A DNA stretch of 64,000 bases from Hymenoscyphus infarciens (taxonomy: Eukaryota; Ascomycota; Leotiomycetes; Helotiales; Helotiaceae). The first letter of the stretch is position 1, and each line of letters begins with the position of its first letter. Below are positions 43,493 to 54,231 of this stretch, piece by piece. The notes beneath the pieces were generated by a model. That model was not told where the DNA came from. It worked only from the letters and a program-made list of their open reading frames with translations, and made no database searches. Made by a program: the position numbers and the translations under genes. The stretch lies in assembly GCA_001414345.1 (NCBI GenBank), contig LLCB01000065.1, forward strand, positions 1 through 64,000. Reading direction: 5' to 3'.

Positions 43493-44137
43493 TGATTTTT
43501 TGGTATGGTGGTGAATGGGGGGGAGGGTCAGGGCGAGAGGGCTGGAGGAGAGGGTTTGGATTTTTCTACTGACGCAGGGATGGGATACGATACAAGTCTC
43601 GGGACGAATTTCTTTTGCGGTTCTGTTTTCCAGCAATTCGATGGAAATCTTGGCGAGTTCAAGCATGGCAAAGAGGAGCACCATATTTTATTCATTACAG
43701 GTTTAATCTTTTTTTTCCTTGATGGGAGGCATGTGCGCGTGGAAGAGAGAGAAAGAGGGTTGATGGGTCTCCTTTTTTTATTTTCGAGGAGTGTAATTTG
43801 AAGAGGTAGTAGAGAGAGGATGGAAAAAAGACGCAATCGGAGGTGCATATTGCGTCTGACTTGTAATAAAAAGCGTAATTTCACCAAGATGGCTTTTTTG
43901 GGACTTTGGGGCCGCAGTGTGTGCATGTTTCGTGTTGGGAACGAGGATCTGCGACGAAGGGGTAGTTTTTTTTAAAGTTTTTTCTTCTTGCTATCTATAA
44001 GTTGCGTCCTGTTGCTTCACCTTTTCTTCTCACCCCTTTCCCCTCCTTTTTTTCCCTTTTCCAGAAGACCACACACCCTTGCCAACCCTCACTTGTCAAT
44101 CCACACTCCTTTAAGGTCCACCAGCAAGCAAGCAAAA
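43493..44137. promoter_or_regulatory. Intergenic region before the secreted protein gene
   Basis: 645 bp, G-rich then C/T-rich. CTATCTATAAG at about 43992 could be a TATA-like element about 140 bp before the next ATG. No gene is seen. Confidence 0.4.
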
Positions 44138-44729
44138 ATGCAACTCATTACTCTCCCCCTCATTTCTATCCTTCTCCTCCCTACGGTCTATGCTTCGGTT
44201 ACCTGTCTGACTGTTGGCGCCACGGCCACGGCTACTTGGACTAATTCTGCTTCGCAGAAATGTACTTGGAGTGGAGTGGTGGGGAGTAATTTTGGCACCA
44301 CGAGTTCTGGATCTGAGTATGCTTGCACTTTTCTCTCTTTTTCTTTTTCCCCTCTTCTCTGCAACCTTAGCCGCAACAATAAAAAAACGACGACGAAGAG
44401 CGTAGAGGGGACGTTTGTTGAGGATATTTATGAGAAAAGATTTAAGAGAAGATGAGCTGATGAATCATTTCTCAAGTTACTCGTGTCAAGGTCGTTGCGG
44501 TGCGGGGTGCACGGGGACGGCGCTTGGGAATGCGTATACGCAGGATTGTTGGAATCATGATGTTTGCTCTTGGTTCAATGCTGCGTCTGGGGGGGCGAGT
44601 GACCCGAATTGTGGTGCTGCGTTTACGGCTGCCGAAGATGATTTTTTGCTTGGGTTTGTTGATGGGTGTTCGAGGGCGAATCCTTCGTTGGGTGTGAAGG
44701 CGCCGAGTGGGAAGCCTGTTTGTTCTTGA
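44138..44729 (+). CDS. Small secreted cysteine-rich protein, phospholipase A2-like fold
   Basis: Exons 44138-44316 and 44477-44729 give 143 residues. A clear signal peptide (MQLITLPLISILLLPTVYA) precedes a short T/S-rich segment, and the mature C-terminal domain is cysteine-rich: YSCQGRCGAGCTGT, then AYTQDCWNHDVCSW, then GASDPNCGAAFTAAEDDFL. The C-x2-H-D-x-C arrangement, with a helix before and an acidic residue after, resembles the catalytic His-Asp helix of microbial/fungal secreted phospholipases A2. It is not a perfect match, so enzymatic activity is inference. Related small secreted proteins are common in plant-associated and saprotrophic fungi. The 160-bp intron is longer than most here. 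Confidence 0.7.
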
Positions 44730-45660
44730 GGGGTGTGGAGGGAGAGTGAGGGGAAGTGGGGAATTTGAGGGCGTGTGAGGGGGTGGGAGGGGATGAAATA
44801 GGTGAAGGAGAGGGGGCGTGGTACGCGAAGGATGGACACGCGAGAAGGTAAATATAGAGGTATAAGAGAGTAGTAGATTGACTATAGATTTCCCCCCTCC
44901 TTGAATCCCTAAGGAGGGTTGGTATTTGAGTGTGGCTTTTGAAAAACGGAGAGCGATATGACATGAAGGTGTACTCGCAGTATGCAATTTACCAAGGCTT
45001 TACTTGCCCGGTCATTAGATTCGTATCTTTCTTTGATGATGTTTGTCCGGGAGTATTTACAAAAATTCGGTTTCAAGGTGTTGGTGTGAATTAGGGATTG
45101 TGTTGGAAGGAATATGATTGAGAAATAATACTTTCAGCTGGAGACGGAGATCTGAGAACAAAAGTGGGAAAATTTTGATAGAATAAGTGAATGTGTAGGC
45201 TCGAACTACAAAAGAAGGCTTGTAACATGCTGGTAACCAGAGTGGAAGGACCACCAGGACCAGTTAATTTGACCTTGAGTGAGGACTCCTTTTCGGAGTA
45301 AACCGGAAACCTGGTTACCCCTCTCCATACGTATTCACTATGATGTAAATCGGGAAGTTTAAGCGAGGATTTAGCTTTATAACCCCTATTTTCACACTAT
45401 ATATAAATCGAAACCTTCGAAACCGATTCAATTATTCAACTTACAATACTCGCAACCAACAACAATACAAGAAGACAGGTTTCACGGTCCAACTTTTAGA
45501 AACTCAAGGTTAGACTTTTAGACTTTTGCTCTCTCAACTTTCCTTGAGTCGGCCTCATCCACATTGATCTTTGGTCTCGAGAATATTCAAAGACATTCAC
45601 AGCCTTCCGAGAATAGGACATTGTGATGACTCGAAAGTCTCGAAGCTGACACCGAAGTTA
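44730..45660. other. Intergenic region upstream of CAF40
   Basis: No gene. GTTACCCCTCTCC.. and an ACTATATATAAATCG motif (about 45396-45410) lie before the C/A-rich leader of CAF40; the latter is a plausible TATA element. Confidence 0.45.
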
Positions 45661-45666
45661 GCAAAG

Positions 45667-45828
45667 GTAAGTGAACAACCTCACTTTCCATGCTCCAAAC
45701 TTTTATCTACTCTTCAAATCTCGAGAAAGTCAGCCTTGATTTAAGAATCATCGAAATTAATTACCTGTTGACAAGGCTGATGTTGTTGGACCGAAAACGT
45801 CTAAAGAGCCGCGCTTACCTTTCCTTAG
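45667..45828 (+). other. Probable 5' UTR intron of the CAF40 gene
   Basis: A strong donor GTAAGT at about 45667 and a pyrimidine-rich acceptor TTTCCTTAG ending at 45828 flank about 160 nt. Removing them would take out the leader ATGs near 45690 and 45779, leaving the start codon at 46180 as the first AUG in the spliced leader. Inferred, without transcript evidence. Confidence 0.5.
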
Positions 45829-46179
45829 TTGCCAAGCCTCGCAAGCCTTCTCCTTAGACGCCCCCACCCCCCGACCGACCTGCGAACACCACTGCCGACC
45901 GATTTCCAAGAGCAGGCGCAAACCACCTCTCAGTATCTTAACCCTCCAAATCCCAGAGGCAGCCGAGGAATCTTAACTCTTACATCCATCTATCCACTAT
46001 TCCAACTTTTCCTCTGTCGGGCAACCTGATTGCTGAATTGGCAATCAAGCCCCGTGTGAGACCGCTGTCCCATTTCGAAAGCCAGAACCACTTGGGCACA
46101 CCTCCTCCACCCTGCGATAGCTTCACCGAGAACACCAGCAGCCACCGAGTCCTCTCGCTGGCCCCCATAGAATCCCACG

Positions 46180-47417
46180 ATGCTCCAAGGATCCCACGTC
46201 TACTCGCACCAACATTCCTATAATCCCCAAGGCGAGCCATCATGGATGCACCAGCAAAATCACCATCAACACGCCCAGCAAGCTGCCGCCGCCGCCGCAT
46301 CTGCAGCCCAGCAACAACACTTTAATCGCGTTGCTGCCAGCCATAATGCGGCTGCCCCTCTGGCAGTAAATCAGCATGGACCAGAGCCAGTCATAGACAA
46401 TGTGACGGAAGAGAATAGGCGGACTTTGAACTTCATTTCGGATTTGTTAACTGAGGACACAAGAGAGGCTGCTCTTCTGGAACTCAGCAAGAAGCGTGAA
46501 CAAGTTCCGGAGTTGGCTTTGATTCTCTGGCATTCATTTGGTATGCTTTTTGCAACTAGCTGGCATGCCTTTCCTGGTGCTAATGTTTTCTAGGCGTTAT
46601 GACTTCCCTCCTCCAAGAGATCATTTCTGTCTACACACTTCTGAACCCCTCCCAGCTCACAGCTGCAGCATCCAACCGAGTCTGCAATGCTTTGGCACTT
46701 CTGCAGTGTGTTGCTTCGCACAACGAAACAAGGGCACTCTTTTTGAATGGTATGTACACTCCCATGAGCACCCGGAAATAAAGACATTAGTGCTAATTAA
46801 TTCTCCAGCGCACATTCCCTTGTTCCTCTACCCCTTCCTCAATACCACCTCGAAATCAAGACCATTCGAATACCTACGATTGACATCCCTCGGTGTTATC
46901 GGTGCTCTCGTCAAGAACGATTCTTCGGACGTGATCAACTTCCTCCTTACAACCGAAATCATTCCTCTGTGCCTTCGAATTATGGAGACGGGTTCCGAGC
47001 TTAGCAAAACTGTTGCCATCTTCATAGTCCAAAAGATACTCCTCGATGACCATGGGCTCAACTATATCTGTGCCACATACGAACGATTTTATGCAGTTGG
47101 CACAGTGCTCAGCAATATGGTATCACAATTGGTGGAGCAGCAGACGGCTAGGCTTCTGAAGCATGTTGTGCGATGCTTTTTACGGTAAGCCCCTCAATTA
47201 TATGCAGCCCTAGTGGAGAAGACTAATTCGATATAGCCTTAGTGATAATGCCCGAGCTCGTGAAGCCCTACGACAATGCCTCCCTGAACCACTCCGAGAT
47301 GCTACCTTCTCCTCCGTCCTCCGCGACGATGCTGCAACCAAACGCTGCCTCGCACAACTTTTGATCAACTTGTCGGACAATGTTGTCGAATCTTCGGGAA
47401 ATCATCAAGGGATATAA
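46180..47417 (+). CDS. CAF40: CAF40/NOT9 (RCD1, CNOT9) subunit of CCR4-NOT
   Basis: Exons 46180-46540, 46594-46749, 46809-47184 and 47237-47417 give 357 residues. An N-terminal H/Q/A-rich stretch (about 1-65) is followed by the highly conserved armadillo-repeat Rcd1 domain: [89 protein letters not shown] and [19 protein letters not shown]40 binds a dedicated region of NOT1 and recruits RNA-binding proteins and W-containing peptides to the deadenylase. Its scaffold partner NOT1 is encoded at the right end of this window. All three introns fall in phase. Confidence 0.96.
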
Positions 47418-48748
47418 CCAAAAGCCATTCCCTCATTCTCTCTGTATCATACAACACCAACAAACTCCCACGACGCAGCGCGCGCGTAGTATTTCATCTC
47501 TGGTTCAGTCATGGATAAAACGATACCCGGTCTCTATTCGTCAAAATTGCCAGTTTACTGCTGGTAATTAATCAAAGTTTCAGGACAGCATTTGCTGGAA
47601 AGAGTCAGTCGGGTTAAGGTGTTAAACGACGGGTGCGGGTTTCGAAAAGTACAAAGTTTTTTTTGCCTTTCTCGTGGAATTGCGCTGCACAACACCTCAG
47701 ATCTATTTCGTCCTAAGCGTTTCCCTTTTTCTCTTCATCATTCTGGTGTCTTTGGCTTTGGTCTCTTGCATTTACGGATGGAGTTTATAAGGATCATGGA
47801 TGGGCATGGGGGATTCTACCTGTGCTAGTAGGGGGCACTTTGTAAACTACAAGTCTTCAGGAATAGAAGAAAAGAAGGATTTGTCGAACCGTAACTAATG
47901 TTCTTCCTCGGTGATGAGATGTATGAAAATGAAGGGCCTAATAAGTGTTGGACTGAGTCGAATCGCAAGTGCGCCCTATCGGAGGGAATCGTAGGTTTGT
48001 CTCTCCTATGTACCCAAGTACTCTTACCAGATATTGGGGACGGTGACCCCGGAAACGCTCAGATGCTCTTATCTCGTCCCAGGCGTAACAAAGGTTATCC
48101 AAATGGGGCAATTGCCAAATTTCCGTAGCTTTATGCTACCAAAAAACCCCTGAAAAGTCTGTAAAGTGACCCCCCCTGAATAACCTTTGTTTCGCCAGAG
48201 ACTAAGTATCTTTGTTCTCGTATTGAGGGTTTGAGTTGGTCAGTTTTATAGTCATTCTTTACAATCTTATGCCAAGAGATGGTCAGCCTCAAGAGTGTCG
48301 CGATGTCGCAACATTTTCAAGAGTGGAAAGGGGTAATAAAAGCTTCTTTTAGCTTCTTCCTTGGAGGGGGTGTAATACTTTATTTGTCCTACTTTGAGGA
48401 ACCAGGGATGTTTTATCCTGATCGGTTCTTGGTGCGTGCTGAATCATCGGCCGGCAGATACCCGAGGTGATTTGTTCAGTAATCATTTTGGCGGTTGCCA
48501 GCAGCTTCACTTTCTTGTATTATTTTTGACCGCTCTCCCAGGCTTCAGGAAGTACTGTCAGAGAAACCGAAAGTACCGGACGCATGCACTCGCTGACAAA
48601 TGGACACGGGATTTGGATGTTGTTGGGATCTTTTTGGCGTGGTGTTCCTCCAGCCATAAACATCCAGACTTTTGAATAGGGGAGTCATTCTATAAACTCG
48701 ACCGACTCCCAAGTCACGCAGAGCTGCCAGAAGGGCCCATATAATACG
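47418..48748. other. Intergenic region, no gene recognised
   Basis: 1.3 kb. Short open frames (60-93 codons) at 47592, 47898 and 48394 have no domain, weak start context and no supporting splice structure. Probably the CAF40 3' UTR and the bZIP promoter. Confidence 0.55.
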
Positions 48749-51083
48749 ATGGACTCGTCCTATAGCTTCGTGCCGGATGATTTCGCTTTAGCACTTCTCA
48801 CTCACGCTGCTTTACAATCTACTTCGACTAACGATCCATACCCCTCTTCTACTTCTACGGCCGTTGTTCCAGCCACGATCAGTAATCAACAAAGCAACCC
48901 CCTCGGCCACATTACAAAGGGTCCTGGCCATCATTTATCTAATAACATCTATGGCCATTCCTCCGTAGAAAATCCAAACACCATGACAACTTTGGGATAT
49001 ACGACGACGTCTGTCAATGGACATAATTCATACATGGACTCGGCATTCCGAGGACTTGGCCCGGAGATGTCGAGGGGGTTCGAGAGTAATCTGGGGATTT
49101 TAAATGCGGAGACTTATGATTCTGCGATGTTGCAGAGAGGGCCGGATGAGAGGTTGAAGTCGGTGGGGGAGCGTCCTATGAATCTTTTTGGATTTAGTGG
49201 AGCGCCTAGGATGGAACATGAAGCTAGTGGGGACACTCAAGAGACACCACCGCCACCTAAGCCTGCTGCGAAGAAGGGGAGGAAGAAGAGGGTTGTGGAA
49301 GTTATTAGTGCGGATGAGGATGAGGATGGGAAGAAGAAGTTGAGAGGACGGCCGCGGGTTGATACTAAGGATGAGACTGCTGCTGATGTATGGAAATCTT
49401 TTCAAATTACGTTCCTGTCCATAATCCATCATTAAGTTCTACGACTCCCTTCAAGATAGTAAGCTGACACTCAGGTCTTGCAGCGGCGACGGACTCAAAT
49501 TCGGATGGCACAGAGAGCCTACAGACACCGAAAAGAGACAACTATTTCCTCACTTGAAAAGAAAGTACAGGATCTGAGAGGTACAAATGAAGAAATGAGC
49601 AATATCTTCATATCTCTCTATGATTTTGCTGTGGGAAAATCCTTACTTCAACGAGAACCTGAGTTCGGACAACAATTGCAATCCGCTACGGAACGCTTTC
49701 TGGCCCTGGCCAAGCAAAGTGCAGAAGAAATGAACCAAGAAGACGGTAGCGAGGATCATGATAGACAGGACTCTGTTCCAGAAGATCTAGAGCCACCAAA
49801 AAAGAAGGGAAAACGATCTCCCCCGAAACCTCGTCGAGAACCAACACCGCCGCCTCCTACTCAGAGCCCGACTTGGGGTGGATATACAATTGATCACTCA
49901 AGGAGTCCAATTCTGGAAATCCAACAAGATTTCCATCCGCAAAACTACCCCGATAGAAATCGTCATGGGGACTTGCAGGTCATCACCCGTCCCACGGAGG
50001 ACAATGCCAGCTTCCCTTTCGACTTTATGGATCTACAACCCATACAACAGTACAGAGTGGAAGTACCCCAGGTTGAAGACTTCTCCCAATACTTCCTCCC
50101 ACAATCACAGCTACCCTTACCACGCACGAACGCATATCAAGAGATTTCTTTTGCCCGAAGACTACTCAGATCAGCATTGGAAGGAGCGCTGAGGCTTCTT
50201 GTTCAAGAAAACCCCAACCCTGCAGTATGGAAAAGGGCATTTGGCTTTTCTAACCAGTATGAGAAAAAAGAAGCCATCAAAGCTCGACTCTTGAGAAAGC
50301 TAGCTGGGACAACATCAGATTCACTCCAGAACTGGCAGGCACCATTCACTCATGTGGGAGGTGCTGGCACCTTTTATCCTTGGGATAGTACCGCCGAGGA
50401 CCTAATGCCGAAATTTCGAACTGGTTATTCGATGGGTCCATTTACTCCCGAGGTCACTCAAATAGAAGAAATTCTGGATGATGACATGCATTGTAAGATG
50501 CCAGGCTGGGAAGGCGAGTTCTTCGACGCCAACGATGTGGAAGGGTATCTCAAAAGTCGTGGTCTCGACATTCCTGGTTCAGCTGAAACGGTTACTGCTC
50601 AAATCGACCTCTCAGTGATATCAGAAGTCACAGGCGAATCTCTGAGTCCAACCAATAGCAGCGGAAGCTCTGCAACAGGCGTGTCTCCACTGACTCCTGA
50701 GAATAATGGTGATGCTGTTGGCCCGGATGTGCAATCTTTGTACAGCGTAGACCCAAAGAAATTGGATAGTGAAGCATATCCATTTCCTTTGGCTGAGCCG
50801 AAGTATACGTCTTCGACTAAGAATAGCGATATTGATCCGTCGTTTTTTGCTTTAGCTGGTCAGACTTTTGCCCCGAGGACTCCTGTGAGTACGAAGAAGA
50901 CAATTACACTGAATGTGCAAACCTTGGTTGATCGTAAGTATCACTTCCCATTACTCACCATGATATATGTCTAACAAACCTGTAGAAATCACTCGCCGCG
51001 GAACCTGTTTGGGAAGAACACCCGGATTTCGACTTTCAGATGTGAATGCCGCGATTGTTGCCGCTGTCACAGCTGGTTGTTAG
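48749..51083 (+). CDS. Large fungal bZIP transcription factor
   Basis: Exons 48749-49387, 49475-50933 and 50986-51083 give 731 residues. The N-terminal third is S/T/N-rich and ends in a basic, AT-hook-like segment (KKLRGRPRV, about 198-206). The basic region RRRTQIRMAQRAYRHRKE (about 217-234), with its Q-x3-R-x-A-Q-R-A-Y-R pattern, places it with the Yap/AP-1-related fungal bZIPs. A zipper follows (about 235-262). Downstream, SFARRLLRSALEGALRLL and the acidic MHCKMPGWEGEFFDANDVEG with YLKSRGLDIPG are conserved blocks of a filamentous-fungus bZIP group of uncharacterised role. The tail is short (TRRGTCLGRTPGFRLSDV). The first intron separates the AT-hook part from the basic region. Confidence 0.85.
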
Positions 51084-51419
51084 TCTTGAAGCTAAACCCC
51101 AGGGCTGAAACCCACCAGTCGCTGGGCTACACCCGTCCATAAAGCTTGCGGTACATCTTCGCAGTTTTCTATGATGAATAGACGATTTCTTCACCACTAA
51201 ACTAGCATGGTATGATTGGTGCGCACAAAGGTGCCCACAGCCTGGAAGAATGTACCGAAAATCCTGCTTACACCGAAAAATATACTATTCACCTCGCAAG
51301 AAACAAGGAAATCGTCGCGGTCTTATACACCGAAGCCTCATTAAACCATAACCTTCCAGGTTCTTCGGTTGACAAGCGAAGGCCTCGCCAACACAACGAG
51401 TATATCTTGACGAATATTT
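51084..51419. other. Short intergenic region
   Basis: 336 bp between the bZIP gene and the next gene on the same strand. An open frame at 51212-51514 overlaps the next gene's start out of frame and is not called. Confidence 0.5.
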
Positions 51420-52619
51420 ATGATGGCACAATTACAATCTACTTTCGAACCACAGAGTACCCGTATACCAAACGAACAATCTCAAGACCTCTTGCAACTC
51501 TCTCCCAAAGCTAGGAAATATGTCCGCACACTATGCGACTCTGACTTCACAAAGAGACTCAAGGACACATCTTCCAACAATGACAAACGAGTGTCGTTTT
51601 CGGATGACACGAAAACCCATGAATACCCTGTTCTGACAGGCACGCGTCTTGGAAACTTACCATATGGTCGCGTCCCTGCTGCTGATCCTTCGCCGGCTTC
51701 TTCAATTTTGAAGAAGCAGGATGAGTGCGAGACCCAGAAGCCGCCTACGAGACGACAGTCTTTTCCTTTCGCGAAACCGAAGATTCGGGCCTTGCAGAGA
51801 TTGAGTGAACTTGTGAATGCGAAGAGGAAGAGAAGGGGTTCTTCAGTGTCTACAAGTTCTTCAAGTTTGGAATCAGTTATTGAGGAGGATGATAACGAAA
51901 ATGCAATCCTCGACTTTCCCGAGCCTTCATCTTCCTCAACCGCACCCCCAACTCGACGTCAATCCTCGCCTGAAATCGACTTCGTCAGTCCCTTCCAACA
52001 TCCTCGTGATCGACAGAGACGGTCTTCCCGCTCCTCTTCAACGAGCATATTCTCGATCAGAAGGGGGAGTTTGGATTTGGTTAAGGTTGTCTCTTCAAAA
52101 GTACGGAGCTTATCTTGGGGAAGCCTTTCAGACCAACAAGAGGAGGAGGGGAGCTTCGAGGGACCACTCTGGACTGATCAATTTGATTTGGATCTTCCGG
52201 CCAGTATTAGACCTGACATGACGGAGATTGAATTTCTGAGACGGACACAAGAAGAAGAGAGAGACCGGGTGAGATTTGAGAAGGAGAAGGCGAGAGCGGC
52301 AGAGGAGTCGTTGAAACGTCTGGCGGCCATGAGAGCGAGATTGGAGGAGCAAGAAAGAGTGAGAGAGCAAGCAGAGAATATGGAAATCCACTCTCAGTCT
52401 AGAATTCCTTTGGAAGAGGAATTGGATGATGCTGATGATTTCCGCGAGCATATGTATGAACTAGAAGAGCGCCGGAAGAGAGTAGAGCAAGTGGCGATAT
52501 TGTCTACGATACCTGAACATGAGGAGGCCGTTGATAATGATATGGCGTTTGGTGGATGGCAGCATGAGATCGGAGTCGGGAATAATGGGGGCATTGAGTG
52601 GACGATACCTGTTTATTGA
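51420..52619 (+). CDS. Unknown coiled-coil protein with an RVxF motif
   Basis: A single open frame of 399 residues. The middle is S/R-rich and basic (NAKRKRRGSSVSTSSSS, then serine/arginine-rich sequence around 195-215). The C-terminal part (about 266-345) is a long charged helix, probably coiled coil (RTQEEERDRVRFEKEKARAA, then LKRLAAMRARLEEQERV). KRVSF at 56-60 fits the RVxF docking motif of protein phosphatase 1, followed by acidic SDD. No annotated domain is recognised. Many S-P/R-S sites suggest phosphoregulation. It starts with ATG ATG; either may be used. Confidence 0.75.
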   Translation: MMAQLQSTFEPQSTRIPNEQSQDLLQLSPKARKYVRTLCDSDFTKRLKDTSSNNDKRVSFSDDTKTHEYPVLTGTRLGNLPYGRVPAADPSPASSILKKQDECETQKPPTRRQSFPFAKPKIRALQRLSELVNAKRKRRGSSVSTSSSSLESVIEEDDNENAILDFPEPSSSSTAPPTRRQSSPEIDFVSPFQHPRDRQRRSSRSSSTSIFSIRRGSLDLVKVVSSKVRSLSWGSLSDQQEEEGSFEGPLWTDQFDLDLPASIRPDMTEIEFLRRTQEEERDRVRFEKEKARAAEESLKRLAAMRARLEEQERVREQAENMEIHSQSRIPLEEELDDADDFREHMYELEERRKRVEQVAILSTIPEHEEAVDNDMAFGGWQHEIGVGNNGGIEWTIPVY

Positions 52620-54231
52620 TTGGATACTTGGGTATCGATTTTCTAGCTTCTTTATGTAGCAATAAACGTTCAATCGATTCGATCTAATAATCCCGGGCTT
52701 TGGAATTCTTACACCCCCACCCATCCTCTACTGTCTCTGAGTGTGTTAGACATATTCCGCTATTATAAGTGAACGTTAGAGGAATCGAGGAGAGCGATTT
52801 CCCATAGCTCTAAACCTTCTTGGGCAAAAGATGTAATTGTTCTAAACATTTTCGCACATTGCTTACAAAAAGCAGGTGCGCTCAGAGAAAAGAAAGTCCG
52901 TCTCTCTTACAACCTAACTTGAGATTTTTGGTTTACTTCAGACTTAGAAGTGGTTGTTCTGAACATTATGAGAATCAAGACTATTCTTTTATATAGCTTA
53001 AAAACCACTGCGGTCTTCAATAATATTACCTTGCAACAACCAGAGAGTCCGTACAATTACTTCTTACGTAGGAAAAATGTATTGACTAATACCCACTACT
53101 AACCAACACCACTCAGTAGCACCAGCTAGCGAACGCTATTAAGAGCGAAGTTCAATCCTGTTCATGAGGTTAAATTTATTAATCACACATATATCTCATA
53201 AAAACTCCATCTATATCCTTATCTTTTCACGAGTCAGAATGGGTGTATTCTTCCCATGGATCAACCATCACAGGAATTACACAATTTCAATCATATCCCA
53301 AAACAACCAAACCTCGAACTCCACTATTTTAGCAGACTCCTCATCCACTTCGCCTCCTGATAAGCCTTACCACGTACTTACAATCCTCCCAGGAGTGGTA
53401 TTGGGGATCCTGTCTGTACTCAGTACATTTCCTATCTCAAGAGCCAAATTTCAATGAACCAACTTCTTTCTTTCGAACACTTATAGTTAAACCATGGAAT
53501 GCAGGGTTGAAAACCGATGTTGAAAAATCAAACACATCGACTTTAAAACAGCGGGAGCGTAGAACTTGTAGAGAGGTTTTAAGACTTGAGCCAACCACCT
53601 CATGATTTCAAGTCAGTTAAATACATGTACCATGGCAAACAACTACAGAAACAGCTTCCAACTCAAAGTTCGCAACGAATTATTTCCGTGGGTATAGAGG
53701 AGGAAACTACCATCGTTCTCTGACCCCTTTCTGTCTTTTTACCTGAAGTTTTTACGAACAATCGTCTTCATGAACGGAGAAGAATGGGCGGATTGAGAAA
53801 TAGTGTTTCTCATCGTGCCAAACCTTCTGGAATAAGATTTCCGAGTGTCCTAAACTTTGTGGCTCAATTCTTAGATAGAGGTGGGTAGAGAGCAACCTCC
53901 TACGAGATCCATCAGAATAGAGCAAGTAAAGGGAAGAGAGAGGGATTGATAGGAGACACGTTTGTTAGTTCAGACTTCATAACAATTCATCACGTTCCAA
54001 ATTCTAGTCCAAGTAACCATTTTATTCTCTTCAAAAAAACAAAAAACTCCAATTCATCGCTTCAAATCCCAAAATCGCCGTCATCAAAAAATGTACAATG
54101 CTAATGCCAAAGCTCAGAGACAACAAAATGCATCAAGCTAGTCAACCGCATTTACCCAAATACTCGAGAAGTATAAACACAAGTATCACCCCCGGCTTCA
54201 AATTGCCAAATTTTCAATCCCCTAAAATTCA
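52620..54231. other. Intergenic region between convergent genes, no gene called
   Basis: 1.6 kb, AT-rich. A plus-strand frame at 53164-53457 with one hydrophobic segment is noted but not supported enough to call. Confidence 0.5.

Noticed and set aside
53164..53457. 97-codon frame with one possible transmembrane segment and an internal ATG at 53239
   Set aside because: It is superficially like the small gene at 7422 (MGV start, then polar, then hydrophobic) but has no splice extension, no basic anchor after the hydrophobic part and no residue-level similarity.
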